Counted from the first letter of the stretch, positions 17,834 to 27,299 are shown. The stretch: DNA of 64,000 nt from Ralstonia pickettii DTP0602 (GCA_000471925.1 CP006667.1:620001-684000); one strand, 5' to 3'. Program-made: numbers and translations. The notes: generated by a model not told the origin, from the letters alone.

Positions 17834-18961
17834 TCAGGAAATAATCGCCTGATGCCCGCCGTTCTCTGCCAGCGCCTGCTCGCGATACAGGCCAAGCGAA
17901 TGCATCACCGGCAGGTCGTTGAAGCAGAACAGCACGGCGTCATCGCTGGCCGACGCGTTCGCGTGCTCATGGAAGGCCCACGACGGCACGCAGAAGATGT
18001 CGCGCTCGGTCCAGTCGAAGCGCTGGCCGTTGATGACCGAGTAGCCACTGCCCTTGGCGACCTGGTAGATAAAGCTGCCGGTGTGGCGGTGGGCCTTGGT
18101 GGCTTCGCCCGGACGCAGCAGCTGCATGCTGGCGCCGATGGTCGGCATCACCGGGCCGCCGGTGACCGGATTGACATAGTGCATCAGCACGCCGTCGTAA
18201 GGGCTGCCATCGGTGACCTTGCTGTGGCGCACCAGCGCCTCGTAGGTCGGCGCCCATTCGTACTTGTAGAGCGGCGAATACGGCTTGGTCCAGTTGCCTT
18301 CATGCGGGCGCAGGCCCTTGCCGCCCCAGATCGCCGGCATGTCATCGACCGGGTGTGTCACGGCCTGCTGCAGGTCCGGGTGCACGGCATAGAAGCCGGC
18401 TTCCATGGCGTTGACCAGCGGAATATCCAGGCCGTCCTGCCAGATACAGGTGGTGCCTTCGGCCGCCACGCCATGCTCGTGCCAGGTGCCGTTGGGCGTG
18501 AGCACGAAGTCGTTGGCGTTCAGCGTCATCTTGTGGCCGTCGACGATGGTGTAGGCGCCGCTGCCTTCCATGATGAAGCGCAGCGCCGACGACGAGTGCG
18601 CATGCGCAGACGCGGCTTCGCCGGGATGCATCACCTGCAGGCCCGAGTAGAGCCAGCCCACCGCTGCCGAAACGTCCTGGCGGCCCGGGTTGTTCAGGTA
18701 GATCACGCGACGGCCGGCCTTCTCCGGCGTTACCAGGTCGACCGAACGCAGCACGTGATCCCGAAGGTCGCGGTAGCGCCATAGCACCGGCACCGATTCG
18801 GACTTCGGTTGCCACGGTTCGATCTTGTTAGCCACCGTCCAGAGCGCGCCGGTCTTGAGCGCATCGAGCTCCTTGTAGTAGGCGACCAGCTCGGGCGTGT
18901 CTTCCACGTCGGCGCGGCCGGCTACGTTCTCGCGGTAGGTGTCATATGAGGTATTCGACAT
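17834..18961 (-). CDS. Gentisate 1,2-dioxygenase-like bicupin ring-cleavage dioxygenase
   Basis: A 375-residue Fe(II) extradiol dioxygenase of the gentisate/salicylate 1,2-dioxygenase family. The first cupin carries SAHAHSSSALRFIMEGSG with the iron-ligand histidines and a later NGTWHEHG; a second cupin (about residues 270-350) carries KAHRHTGSFIYQV and PSWAFHEHANA. Length agrees with bacterial gentisate dioxygenases. It follows the aryl-CoA 5-hydroxylase and thioesterase and precedes the FAH hydrolase. The substrate is therefore a 5-hydroxylated benzoate: gentisate if the CoA ester was salicylyl-CoA, or 5-hydroxyanthranilate if it was anthraniloyl-CoA. The latter would give an amide product and explain the downstream nitrilase. 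Confidence 0.88.
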   Translation of the reverse strand: MSNTSYDTYRENVAGRADVEDTPELVAYYKELDALKTGALWTVANKIEPWQPKSESVPVLWRYRDLRDHVLRSVDLVTPEKAGRRVIYLNNPGRQDVSAAVGWLYSGLQVMHPGEAASAHAHSSSALRFIMEGSGAYTIVDGHKMTLNANDFVLTPNGTWHEHGVAAEGTTCIWQDGLDIPLVNAMEAGFYAVHPDLQQAVTHPVDDMPAIWGGKGLRPHEGNWTKPYSPLYKYEWAPTYEALVRHSKVTDGSPYDGVLMHYVNPVTGGPVMPTIGASMQLLRPGEATKAHRHTGSFIYQVAKGSGYSVINGQRFDWTERDIFCVPSWAFHEHANASASDDAVLFCFNDLPVMHSLGLYREQALAENGGHQAIIS

Positions 18962-18987
18962 CGTCTTCCTCTTGGTCTGGTTTTCTC

Positions 18988-19010
18988 CTCTCCCGTGGAG
19001 CGAGAGAGGG
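18988..19010. repeat. Degenerate REP-like palindrome in operon junction
   Basis: CTCTCCC (18988-18994) and GAGAGGG (19004-19010), set in sequence resembling the long palindrome at 17792-17830 (TTTTCTCCTCTCCC against TTTTCTCCCCTCTCCC). It lies between the aryl-CoA hydroxylase stop and the dioxygenase start. Confidence 0.5.
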
Positions 19011-19021
19011 ACGAGCCATCG

Positions 19022-21343
19022 TCAGGCGGCCGCGCGCTTGATGTTGCGCTCCAGCTGATCCTTGGCGAACAGGTACTGCTTGGGCCATTCCACGCGGCGG
19101 TAGCCCAGTTGCGCGGTCTCGCGCAGCAGCCAGGCCGGATCGGCCAGGTACGGGCGCGACAGCGCGCACAGGTCGGCGCGGCCCGAGGCGATGATCCCGT
19201 TGACGTGGTCGGCTTCGGTGATCGCGCCCACGGCGATGGTCGGCACGCCTGCCTCGTTGCGCACGCGGTCGGCGAACGGGGTCTGGAACATGCGGCCATA
19301 GACCGGCTTCTGCTCCGGCGTGACTTCGCCGGAAGAGCAGTCGATCATGTCGGCGCCAGCTGCCTTGAACAGGCGTGCCATGGCCACCGCGTCATCGGCG
19401 CTGTTGCCGCCTTCGACCCAGTCAGTGGCGGAAATGCGCACCGACACGGGCTTGTCCTGCGGCCATGCTGCGCGCACCGCGCGCAGCACTTCCAGCGGGA
19501 AGGCCATGCGGTTTTCCAGCGAGCCGCCGTATTCGTCGCTGCGCTGGTTGGTCACAGGCGAGAGGAAGTTCGACAGCAGGTAGCCGTGGCCGGCCTGCAG
19601 CTCCAGCCAGTCAAAGCCGGCGGCTGCGGCACGCAGGGTGGCGGCGACGAAGTCATCGCGCACGCGGTCCATGTCTGCGCGGGTCATGGCGCGCGGCGTC
19701 TGCGAAACGCCCGGCAGGTACGGCAGTGCGGAGGCCGAGATCAGCGGCCAGTTGCCCTCGGCCAGCGGGTGGTCCATCTGTTCCCAGCCCAGTTGCGTCG
19801 AGCCACGGCGCCCGGCGTGGCCGATCTGCACGCCGATGCGCGCGCTGGTGTGCTCATGCACGAAGCCGACGATGCCGGCGAACGCCGCCATCTGCTGGTC
19901 ATTCCACAGGCCCGGGCAACCCTGCGTGATGCGGCCCTCCGGCGACACCGCCGTCATTTCCACCATCACCAGGCCCGCACCGCCCAGTGCGCGGCTGCCC
20001 AGGTGCACCATGTGGAAATTGCCCGGCACGCCCATCTGGCACGAGTACATGGCGGTGGGCGACACCACCACCCGGTTCTTCAGTTCCACGCCGCGCACGG
20101 TGTACGGCGTCAGCATCGGCGGCACGGCGGCAGCATCCGTGCCGGCGCGTTCGGCCAGCCACGACTCGTAGCCTTCCAGCCAGGCCTTGTCGCGCACGCG
20201 CAGGTTCTCGTGCGAGATGCGCTGCGAGCGGGTCAGCAGCGAGTAGGCGAACTGCTCGGGCTCCAGGTCTTCATAGCGCCTGACGTTCTCGAACCATTCG
20301 GTCGAATTGCGCGCGGCGTTCTGGATCTTGAGCACTTCCACCGAGCGCACGGCTTCGTAGTGCTTCAGTGCATCTTCCAGCGGGCCGTCGGTGTTGCGAA
20401 GGGTGCGCGCCAGCTCGATGGCATCTTCCAGCGCCAGCTTGGTGCCGGAGCCGATCGAGAAGTGCGCGGTGTGGGCGGCATCGCCCATCAGCACCACGGG
20501 CACCTTCTTCTCCAGGCCGCTGTCGTCGGTCAGGTTGTTCCAGTGCACCCACTTCTCGCAGATCACGCGCGGGAACTGGATCCAGATCGCCGAGCCGCGC
20601 AGGTGGCCAGCGTTGCTGATCAGCGGGTTGCCATCCAGGTACGGGGCGAACAGCTTCTCGCAGTAGGCGATGCCCTCTTCCTGGCTCATCTGGTCGATGC
20701 CGGCGGCCTTCCAGGTTTCTTCCGGGGTCTCGACGATGAAGGTTGAGGTGCCGTCCTCGAAACGATAGGCGTGTGCCTGGAACCAGCCATGCTCGGTCGG
20801 CACGAAGATGAAGTTGAAGGCGTCGAACACCTTTTTCGTGCCCAGCCAGACAAAGCGGCAGTTGCGCGTGTCGATGTCGGGGCGGAAGGTGTCGGCATAG
20901 CGCTTGCGAACCACGCTGTTGAGGCCGTCGGAAGCCAGCACCAGGTCGGCGTTGTACTTGCGCGCGATGGCCTGGTCGTCCTCGACGTAGTTCTCGAACA
21001 CCAGCTCCACACCGACTTCCTCGCAGCGCGCCTGCAGGATGTTCAGCAGCTTCTTGCGGCCGATACCGATAAAGCCGTGGCCGCCACTGCGCACCGCGCG
21101 GCCCTTGAAGTGGACTTCGACATCGTCCCAGCGGTTGAACGCATCGCCGATGGTCTCGGCCGAGACCGGGTCGGCCTCGCGCAGGTTGTCCATGGTGGCG
21201 TCGGAGAACACCACGCCCCAGCCGAAGGTGTCATAGGGGCGGTTGCGCTCGACCACCACGACCTTGTTGGCGGGATCCTGGAGCTTCATCAACAGGCCGA
21301 AATACAGGCCGGCGGGGCCACCGCCGATACATACAATGTTCAT
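19022..21343 (-). CDS. Bifunctional salicylyl-CoA 5-hydroxylase / anthraniloyl-CoA monooxygenase-type flavoprotein
   Basis: A 773-residue fusion. Residues 1-380 form a FAD-dependent hydroxylase: [20 protein letters not shown], then [26 protein letters not shown]. Residues 400-770 form an Old Yellow Enzyme-type FMN domain ([52 protein letters not shown]). The start at 21343 places the Rossmann motif first. Known homologues are salicylyl-CoA 5-hydroxylase and 2-aminobenzoyl-CoA monooxygenase/reductase, both acting on CoA thioesters. No aryl-CoA ligase lies in the array; IorA/IorB upstream could make the thioester directly from a 2-oxoacid. Thioesterase and dioxygenase genes follow or flank it on the same strand. 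Confidence 0.88.
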   Translation of the reverse strand: MNIVCIGGGPAGLYFGLLMKLQDPANKVVVVERNRPYDTFGWGVVFSDATMDNLREADPVSAETIGDAFNRWDDVEVHFKGRAVRSGGHGFIGIGRKKLLNILQARCEEVGVELVFENYVEDDQAIARKYNADLVLASDGLNSVVRKRYADTFRPDIDTRNCRFVWLGTKKVFDAFNFIFVPTEHGWFQAHAYRFEDGTSTFIVETPEETWKAAGIDQMSQEEGIAYCEKLFAPYLDGNPLISNAGHLRGSAIWIQFPRVICEKWVHWNNLTDDSGLEKKVPVVLMGDAAHTAHFSIGSGTKLALEDAIELARTLRNTDGPLEDALKHYEAVRSVEVLKIQNAARNSTEWFENVRRYEDLEPEQFAYSLLTRSQRISHENLRVRDKAWLEGYESWLAERAGTDAAAVPPMLTPYTVRGVELKNRVVVSPTAMYSCQMGVPGNFHMVHLGSRALGGAGLVMVEMTAVSPEGRITQGCPGLWNDQQMAAFAGIVGFVHEHTSARIGVQIGHAGRRGSTQLGWEQMDHPLAEGNWPLISASALPYLPGVSQTPRAMTRADMDRVRDDFVAATLRAAAAGFDWLELQAGHGYLLSNFLSPVTNQRSDEYGGSLENRMAFPLEVLRAVRAAWPQDKPVSVRISATDWVEGGNSADDAVAMARLFKAAGADMIDCSSGEVTPEQKPVYGRMFQTPFADRVRNEAGVPTIAVGAITEADHVNGIIASGRADLCALSRPYLADPAWLLRETAQLGYRRVEWPKQYLFAKDQLERNIKRAAA

Positions 21344-21405
21344 GGCTGCTTCCAATGAGGTTACTACCGGAGCCTTCGGCACCCGCGCTGCGGGTACGTC
21401 GGCAT

Positions 21406-21861
21406 TCAGACGGTGGTTTCGGGAAAAGGCCGGTCTGCGAGGGCAGGGCCGTGTTCGATGGCGGCCCGCAGGTCGTCGGGCACCGGAATCGCCAGGTGCG
21501 TGTCCAGCGAGGTCATCACGATGGTCTGCGTGGCCGCCATGCGCAGCTCGCCGTCTGCGCCGGTGCAGCGCCAGGCCAGCGTGATCGACTTGCCCCCAAG
21601 GCGCACCAGTTCCAGCTCCAGCCAGACCTGGTCGCCAAAGCGGCTGATCGCCTTGAAGTCCACCTCCAGGTGCACGGTCGGCATGCCCAGCCGGCGCGCG
21701 CCGATCACGCCGTGGTAGCCGTCCGGCAACAGGGTGTCGACCCAGCGTTCGATCAGGTCGTTGAACAGCACGAAGTACTGCGGGTAGAAGACGATGCCGG
21801 CCGGGTCGCATTCCGAGAAATGGATCTTGTGCCGGCGCCGGAAGGTATGCGTAGTGCTCAT
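21406..21861 (-). CDS. 4-hydroxybenzoyl-CoA-thioesterase-type acyl-CoA thioesterase
   Basis: A 151-residue hot-dog-fold thioesterase. The catalytic loop is [20 protein letters not shown] with the conserved Asp, typical of the 4HBT group that hydrolyses aromatic CoA esters. It lies between iorB and the aryl-CoA hydroxylase. It would release the 5-hydroxylated aromatic acid (gentisate or 5-hydroxyanthranilate) from its CoA ester before ring cleavage. A small ACCCGC/GCGGGT hairpin (21381-21395) sits just after its stop. Confidence 0.88.
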   Translation of the reverse strand: MSTTHTFRRRHKIHFSECDPAGIVFYPQYFVLFNDLIERWVDTLLPDGYHGVIGARRLGMPTVHLEVDFKAISRFGDQVWLELELVRLGGKSITLAWRCTGADGELRMAATQTIVMTSLDTHLAIPVPDDLRAAIEHGPALADRPFPETTV

Positions 21862-21898
21862 GGTCTGCGGTATCTGCTATGGGGTTGGCACGTGAAGG

Positions 21899-23413
21899 TC
21901 ACGCCAGCGCATGGCGGAGGAGGGCTTCCTTCAGCTTCTTGCCGTGCTCGTCTGCCAGCGCCGCCTCGCGCAACTCGCGCAGCGTGGCCGGGGCCAGGCG
22001 GGCACCCGCCCGCATCACGGCGTTCATCAGGGTCTGGTAGTTGGTCAGGCCGCGCACATGGGTGTCGCTGTAGCCTTTCACCAGCCGCTGGCACTGCACC
22101 ACTTCCAGCGCCAGCGCCGGGTTGAGGCGCGCGGCGGCCAGTACCTGGGCCAGCCAGCTTTCGATACGCTCGGTTTCCAGCGCATAGCGCAGCGTGCTGC
22201 GGCGGATGCCGCGCAGGCGCGACACGGCCCACAGCATCAGGTAGCCGCGCAGCGAGCTGGTGGTGACCACGCGACCCGAGGTGGTGAAGCGGCGCACCAG
22301 GTGGTGCAAGAAATGCGGCTTCATCAGCCAGCGGCCGAGTCCGGCCGGCAGCGTCTCGCAGATTTCTTCCAGGCGCGGGTGCATGAACTCGTTGATCGCC
22401 AGCAGCTGCTTGTCGCCGGCGCGCACCTCGCCCCGCACGCGCGCGAAGCGCGAGTCGCGGGTCTTGAGGTCGGCCACGCGAATGGTGTCTTCGTACGACA
22501 TCCACAGCGCCAGGTGGCGCGCGGTTTCGCGCAGCAGCGCGATGTCGTTGTTGCCGACGGCCCGGTGCACGGCCGCCAGCCGATCCAGGTACAGGCCGGC
22601 GTAGGCCACGTCCTGGTAGTCGATCATGCGGCGCACGCCTTCGATCACGACGGGCCAGTTCTCGGCCGGTTGTTCGACGCGGGCGCGCTGCAGTAACTGC
22701 GCAACCCTGGGATCCTGCGGCTTGAGTTCGCCCAGCGGCTTTGCAGCTTCCGCGGCGGGCGTCTCAGCGGCCTCGGCTGTGGCGAACGCCGCGCCAAAGG
22801 CGCGCAGGCTGGGCTTCACGCCCACGCCGCCGCGCTCGATGGTGGCTTCGAACTGCGCACGGCTGAACGGCAGCACGCCGGTACCCGCCAGCGCGCCGAA
22901 CAGCACGGCGCTGATGACGCTGCCGCTGGCTTCGGCGGCCTGCGCCATGTCGAAGCGTACAAAGCGTTTGGCGGCCTTGCCGGCATGGGCGATCAGCTCA
23001 TTGCTGTCGACCCGCCCGTCGCCCATCGCGGATTTCTCCGCAATGGAATACACGCGGTGGGTGGAAGACACCAGCGTGGTGCGCTCCGGCGTCACCAGTC
23101 CGCGCTGCACGGCGCGGCCGGCTTCCATCAGTTCGGAGGCGAGTACCACATCGACATCGCCAGGGGTGGGCATCAGCGCCAGCACCGGCTGGCGGCCGGC
23201 CTGCTCGGCCAGGTCGCGCGGGAACAGCTCGACGTAATAGATGGTGGCGCCGGTGCGCTGCGCCACGCCGGGCACCGACGTGGTTTGCGCGATATAGCCG
23301 TTGTGCTCGCCCAGATCCACGATCCAGTCGGCCAGCACACCGCCGCCCTCGCCACCCATGGCTAGGATGGCGACCTTGATCGGCTTGGCGCTGAGGTTGT
23401 TGGGTGCGTTCAC
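21899..23413 (-). CDS. iorB: Indolepyruvate oxidoreductase subunit beta family protein
   Basis: Gamma-type subunit of a thiamine diphosphate 2-oxoacid:acceptor oxidoreductase. I chose the GTG start at 23413 (VNAPNNLSAKPIKVAILAMGGEGGG), preceded by AGAGGTTC; an in-frame ATG lies 19 codons upstream. About 504 residues result: the N-terminal 200 are the pyruvate:ferredoxin oxidoreductase gamma domain (GGEGGGVLADWIVD ... TSVPGVAQRTGATIYYVE), the remainder a helical extension typical of the long proteobacterial form (family DUF6537). It is 25 bp downstream of iorA. Confidence 0.88.
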   Translation of the reverse strand: MNAPNNLSAKPIKVAILAMGGEGGGVLADWIVDLGEHNGYIAQTTSVPGVAQRTGATIYYVELFPRDLAEQAGRQPVLALMPTPGDVDVVLASELMEAGRAVQRGLVTPERTTLVSSTHRVYSIAEKSAMGDGRVDSNELIAHAGKAAKRFVRFDMAQAAEASGSVISAVLFGALAGTGVLPFSRAQFEATIERGGVGVKPSLRAFGAAFATAEAAETPAAEAAKPLGELKPQDPRVAQLLQRARVEQPAENWPVVIEGVRRMIDYQDVAYAGLYLDRLAAVHRAVGNNDIALLRETARHLALWMSYEDTIRVADLKTRDSRFARVRGEVRAGDKQLLAINEFMHPRLEEICETLPAGLGRWLMKPHFLHHLVRRFTTSGRVVTTSSLRGYLMLWAVSRLRGIRRSTLRYALETERIESWLAQVLAAARLNPALALEVVQCQRLVKGYSDTHVRGLTNYQTLMNAVMRAGARLAPATLRELREAALADEHGKKLKEALLRHALA

Positions 23414-23438
23414 GATTGAACCTCTCGAAACTTGGTGT

Positions 23439-25634
23439 TCAGAATGCAAGGCGGGTGCGGCGCGCGGCATCGCGACGCTGCAGGAAGCCGATCACGCCGT
23501 CGCGCAGGCGCTGGCGCAGCTTGTCGATGCGGGTCGGGTTGGTGACGATCTGCGCGCGATAAAACGACGGACACAGCACCGCTGCGTGCGAGACCTCGCC
23601 ACACAGGCCGCAGCCCACGCAGCTGTCCAGCACGGAGGCGACCGGATCGGTGCGCAGCGGGTCCGGATTGGGCTTGATCGTCAGCGAAGGGCAGCCGGAT
23701 AGCCGGATGCACGAGTGATCGCCTGTGCAGGTGTCCGAATCCACGCCAAAGCGCTCGCGCACCACGCGCTGGCCGTCGGCGATCGCCTTGCGCGTCTTCG
23801 GCTTCTCGCGGCGCTGCTTGTTCAGCATGCATTCGCTCTGCGCGATCAGCACCTTGGGACCCTTGGCGCCGGTGGTCAGCGCTTCCTTGAGGGTGGCCTT
23901 CATCGCCTTCAGGTCATAGGTGTGGCGGATGGTGCGCACCCACTTGACACCCACGCCCTTGACCGCGTCCTCGATGGCGTGGCCGGTGCTGCGGGTGTCG
24001 TTCAGCGCGGTCGAGGACAGGATGTCCTGCCCGCCGGTGGCCGATGTGTAGCTGTTGTCGACCACGATGGTCAGGTTGTCGCTCTTGTTGAAGACTGCGT
24101 TGGCGATGCCGCTGGTCAGGCCGTTGTGCCAGAAGCCGCCGTCGCCCATCACGGAGATGGCGCGCTTGCCGCCGGGCGCGTTCAGGGCCGCGGCGCTGGC
24201 GCTGCCCAGGCCGTAGCCCATGGTGGTGTTGCCCAGGTTGAACGGTGGCAGGATCGAGAACAGGTGGCAGCCGATGTCGGCGCTCACGTGGTGCTCGCCG
24301 ATCTCGCGCTCGACCAGCTTCATCGCGGTGAAGATCGGGCGCTCCGGGCAGCCGGTACAGAAGCCGGGCGGGCGCGCATGCACGCTCTCGTCGACGAGCT
24401 TCTGCGGTTCCAGCAATTCGGCGGCCACGGCATCGACGGTGGCGGCCGGGGCCTGCACAAGCGGGATCACCTTGCGGGCGGGCTTCGGCTCAGGCAGCGG
24501 ATCAATCTTGCCATACTGCTCCAGGAAGGCGCGCAGCCCCTTGAGCACGGTCGCGGTGTTGTACTCGCCAGCCAGCGGCAACAGGTCCTTGCCATGCAGC
24601 GCCGCGGTGGCACCGGCCATGCGCAGGATGTTGGCGGCGTTCTGCTCGATAAAGTTGGGCTGGCCTTCTTCCAGCACCAGCACCGCGCGCTTGCCCGCGC
24701 AGAAGCGTTCCCACTCCGAATCGATCAGCGGGTAGGCCACGTTCATCACGTACAGGGGGATCTTCGACTCGCCGAACACATCGGCCAGGCCGAGCTGCTC
24801 CAGTGCGCGGATCAGCGTGTTGTAGCTGCCACCCTGCACGGCGATGCCGATGTCATCCATCTCGCCGTGGAAGAACTCATTGAGCTGACGTTCCTCGATG
24901 AACTTCACGGCGGCGGGCCAGCGCTGCTTGATCTTCTCATGCTCGTGCACGAAGCTCGCCGGGGGCAGCACGATGCGGCTGAGGTCGCGCGTGGGATGGT
25001 CCAGCGCGTCCTGGATCGAGAAGCGGCTGCGGCGGTTGTCGGAGGCGACGAACTGGCCATGTACATGGCACGAGCGCACGCGCAGCTGGAGCATCACCGG
25101 CGTATTGGAAGCTTCGGACAAGTCAAAGCCGTCCTTCACCGCCTGCACGATGCACGGCAGGTTGGGGCGCGGATCGAGCAGCCACATCTGGGACTTCATC
25201 GCGAAGGCATGGCTGCGTTCCTGCATGATCGAGGAACCTTCGCCGTAGTCCTCGCCGACGATGATCAGCGCGCCGCCGGTGACGCCGCCCGAAGCCAGGT
25301 TGGCCAGCGCGTCCGACGCCACGTTGGTGCCCACAGTGGCCTTGAACGTTACCGCGCCGCGCAGCGGGTAGTTGACCGAGGCCGCCAGCGACGCGGCCGC
25401 GGTGGCTTCGCTCGCGCTGTTCTCGAAGCGGATGCCATGCTCGGCAAGGATGTCCTGCGCATCGGCCAGCACGTCCATCAGGTGCGAGATCGGCGAGCCC
25501 TGGTAGCCGGCCACGTAGGCGACGCCAGACTCCAGCAGCGCCTTGGTGACCGCAAGGATGCCCTCGCCGCTGAATACCTCGCCGGAACCCAGGCGCAACT
25601 TCTTGACCTCTTCGACAAACGAACGCTCAGCCAT
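23439..25634 (-). CDS. iorA: Indolepyruvate ferredoxin oxidoreductase subunit alpha family protein
   Basis: A 731-residue catalytic subunit that oxidatively decarboxylates a 2-oxoacid to an acyl-CoA. The N-terminal pyrimidine-binding domain shows GEGILAVTKALLESGV and YQGSPISHLMDVL. The thiamine-diphosphate domain shows RPPGFCTGCPERP and MGDGGFWHNGLTSGI. The C-terminus carries cysteine-rich iron-sulfur motifs, DSCVGCGLCGEVSHAAVLCPS preceded by an atypical CTGDHSCIRLSGCPS. SD AGGAAG precedes the ATG. In this array the plausible substrate is an arylglyoxylate (2-aminophenylglyoxylate = isatinate), giving the aryl-CoA that the downstream hydroxylase needs. Indolepyruvate is the textbook alternative. 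Confidence 0.88.
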   Translation of the reverse strand: MAERSFVEEVKKLRLGSGEVFSGEGILAVTKALLESGVAYVAGYQGSPISHLMDVLADAQDILAEHGIRFENSASEATAAASLAASVNYPLRGAVTFKATVGTNVASDALANLASGGVTGGALIIVGEDYGEGSSIMQERSHAFAMKSQMWLLDPRPNLPCIVQAVKDGFDLSEASNTPVMLQLRVRSCHVHGQFVASDNRRSRFSIQDALDHPTRDLSRIVLPPASFVHEHEKIKQRWPAAVKFIEERQLNEFFHGEMDDIGIAVQGGSYNTLIRALEQLGLADVFGESKIPLYVMNVAYPLIDSEWERFCAGKRAVLVLEEGQPNFIEQNAANILRMAGATAALHGKDLLPLAGEYNTATVLKGLRAFLEQYGKIDPLPEPKPARKVIPLVQAPAATVDAVAAELLEPQKLVDESVHARPPGFCTGCPERPIFTAMKLVEREIGEHHVSADIGCHLFSILPPFNLGNTTMGYGLGSASAAALNAPGGKRAISVMGDGGFWHNGLTSGIANAVFNKSDNLTIVVDNSYTSATGGQDILSSTALNDTRSTGHAIEDAVKGVGVKWVRTIRHTYDLKAMKATLKEALTTGAKGPKVLIAQSECMLNKQRREKPKTRKAIADGQRVVRERFGVDSDTCTGDHSCIRLSGCPSLTIKPNPDPLRTDPVASVLDSCVGCGLCGEVSHAAVLCPSFYRAQIVTNPTRIDKLRQRLRDGVIGFLQRRDAARRTRLAF

Positions 25635-25676
25635 GGCTTTTCTTCCTGATGCTCACGTTGGGGTGAGACGGATATC

Positions 25677-25714
25677 GTTTAAACATAAACATTTCCATAA
25701 TCATATATATGTGC
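25677..25714. promoter_or_regulatory. AT-rich operator/promoter region upstream of iorA
   Basis: Two adjoining elements 43 bp upstream of iorA. First is the palindrome GTTTAAACATAAAC (25677-25690, TTTA-N4-TAAA). Second is a 24-bp element (25691-25714, beginning ATTTCCATAATC) whose reverse complement matches 27214-27237, upstream of the MFS gene, at 21 of 24 positions. The DNA is strikingly AT-rich for this genome. Confidence 0.65.
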
Positions 25715-25762
25715 GGAGCTAGGGGTCACTGGGACGGCTTCCGCGGAAGCCGAAGCCCCTCC

Positions 25763-27109
25763 TCAGGCGATTTCTGCGTTGCTTTGCTGGCCGCCGCGAG
25801 TCACGACGACTGGTTCCCTTGCCGATGGCAGGAGCGCCACAGCCAGCGCAGCGGCGAGGCCGGCAATGGAGAACGTGATGAAATTCCAGCCGAAACTCAG
25901 GCCTGAGCCGGCCACGTAGCCGCCGACGAGCGGGCCGCTCATGGCGCCGAATCGCGCGAAGCTCAGGGCCCATCCTGTTGCCGCGGCCCGTGCGTGTGCC
26001 GGGTAGTATCCGGCCAGGTAGCCGGTGAGGATCAGGGATGCCGAGACGCTGCCCACGCCTGCCAGAGCGACCAGCAGGTAGTTGACGGCAACGGAGTTGC
26101 GGAACATCAGCGCGCCGATGGCGAGAGCGCCGATCAGGTAGAAGAGCGCAACGGTGCCACGTGCGCCCATCCTGTCGGCCGCGCCGCCCAGGAAGAGGCC
26201 GCCCACCGCGGAAGCAAGGCTGAAGATAACCAGGAAGGAAAGACTGGAGCCGAGGTCGTAGCCATTCTTGCGCATGATGGTCGGCAACCACGTATTGAGG
26301 CCGTAGACCAGCAGCAAGCCGAAGAACAGTGCGATCCAGAAGCACGCCGTCGCGCGTAGCTGCTTGCGGGCGAACATGCTCGACATCACGTCGCGCCAGG
26401 CGGCTCGGGCGGCGCTGTTGGCGGGCCGGGCTTGTGACGGCAGCCGGCCATGGCCAGTGCGATCGGCCAATGCCTGCGCTTCAGCGATTCGCCCTTGCCC
26501 CACCAGGTACTCCAGCGACTCAGGCAGCATCCACGCCATCAGGGGTATCAACACCATGGGCACGGCACCCAGGCCAATCACGCCACGCCAGCCAAGACTG
26601 GGCAACAGCCACATCGCAATGAGCGCGGCGCAGAGGATGCCCACCGAATACCCCGAGTACATCAGCCCATAGTTGAAGCTGCGGCGGTGCGGCGGCGAGT
26701 ACTCGATGGTCAAGGCGGCGGCGACGGGAATGACGCCACCGAGGCCGAGCCCGCCGATGAATCGCAAGACGCCGAAGATGGCGGGCGTCGGTGCATAGGA
26801 CGCGCCCAGCATGGTCAGCGAGAACAAGGAAACGCAGAGCAGCAGCATGCGGCGGCGGCCGATCATCTCGCTCAGCGTGCCGATCAGGAAGGCGCCAAAG
26901 AACATGCCGACCAGGGCATAGCTCCTGAGGGCGCCGAGTTCCAGCGGCGTCAGGTTCCAGTTGCGGTCGTCGGCGAGTGCGGGCAGTACCGCTCCCATGA
27001 CGCCGACGTCATAGCCTTCAAAGAGAATCGCAAGGAAGCATACGAAAAGTACGGTATAGGTCGCGCGGGAAGCGGGGCGCCAGGGCTGAACGGTGCCAGC
27101 TGGGATCAT
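25763..27109 (-). CDS. MFS transporter, aromatic acid:H+ symporter type
   Basis: A 448-residue, 12-helix importer of the AAHS family. The start at 27109 (MIPAGTVQPWRPASR) has CAGGAGACAGACA upstream. Diagnostic motifs are FEGYDVGVMGAVLPAL in helix 1, the loop G-x-LSEMIGRRRMLLL between helices 2 and 3, and its counterpart GGAADRMGARGTVALF between helices 8 and 9. It sits between the porin gene and iorA, each gap holding a related AT-rich operator, so it is probably induced together with the catabolic genes and imports the pathway substrate or an intermediate. Confidence 0.88.
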   Translation of the reverse strand: MIPAGTVQPWRPASRATYTVLFVCFLAILFEGYDVGVMGAVLPALADDRNWNLTPLELGALRSYALVGMFFGAFLIGTLSEMIGRRRMLLLCVSLFSLTMLGASYAPTPAIFGVLRFIGGLGLGGVIPVAAALTIEYSPPHRRSFNYGLMYSGYSVGILCAALIAMWLLPSLGWRGVIGLGAVPMVLIPLMAWMLPESLEYLVGQGRIAEAQALADRTGHGRLPSQARPANSAARAAWRDVMSSMFARKQLRATACFWIALFFGLLLVYGLNTWLPTIMRKNGYDLGSSLSFLVIFSLASAVGGLFLGGAADRMGARGTVALFYLIGALAIGALMFRNSVAVNYLLVALAGVGSVSASLILTGYLAGYYPAHARAAATGWALSFARFGAMSGPLVGGYVAGSGLSFGWNFITFSIAGLAAALAVALLPSAREPVVVTRGGQQSNAEIA

Positions 27110-27207
27110 TGTCTGTCTCCTGATGGGTGGCGGATATGGAACCGGAGAAGCCGCCAGGGAACCTGTTTCGCGCGATCGTCGCCACGCGCTCGTTGTTGTT
27201 CCACATA

Positions 27208-27237
27208 GTTTAGGCATAAATATATGATTGTGGAAAT
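27208..27237. promoter_or_regulatory. AT-rich operator/promoter region upstream of the MFS gene
   Basis: GTTTAGGCATAAAT (27208-27221, TTTA-N4-TAAA) overlaps a 24-bp element (27214-27237, ending TTGTGGAAAT) that is the inverted counterpart of the one upstream of iorA, 21 of 24 identical. It lies about 100 bp before the MFS start, in the 190-bp gap after the porin gene. Confidence 0.65.
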
Positions 27238-27299
27238 AGTTTTTTGAGGCGACGAAGGGAGTCTGGTCGGCGCCTCGAAGGGAGGCGCCGAGGCCGCAA

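Noticed and set aside
14293..25634. Simple salicylate degradation through salicylyl-CoA and gentisate as the whole explanation.
   Set aside because: It accounts for hydroxylase, thioesterase, cupin and FAH enzymes, but not for IorA/IorB without a CoA ligase, the nitrilase abutting maleate isomerase, or the isatin-hydrolase-like and StyA-like genes. It remains the main alternative.
23715..25649. A 644-codon open frame on the + strand opposite iorA, and similar long frames opposite many genes (for example 7918-9459, 9456-11555, 18995-20746).
   Set aside because: They arise from the strong G/C third-position bias of the real genes, show no domain or motif, and lie completely antisense to recognised coding regions.
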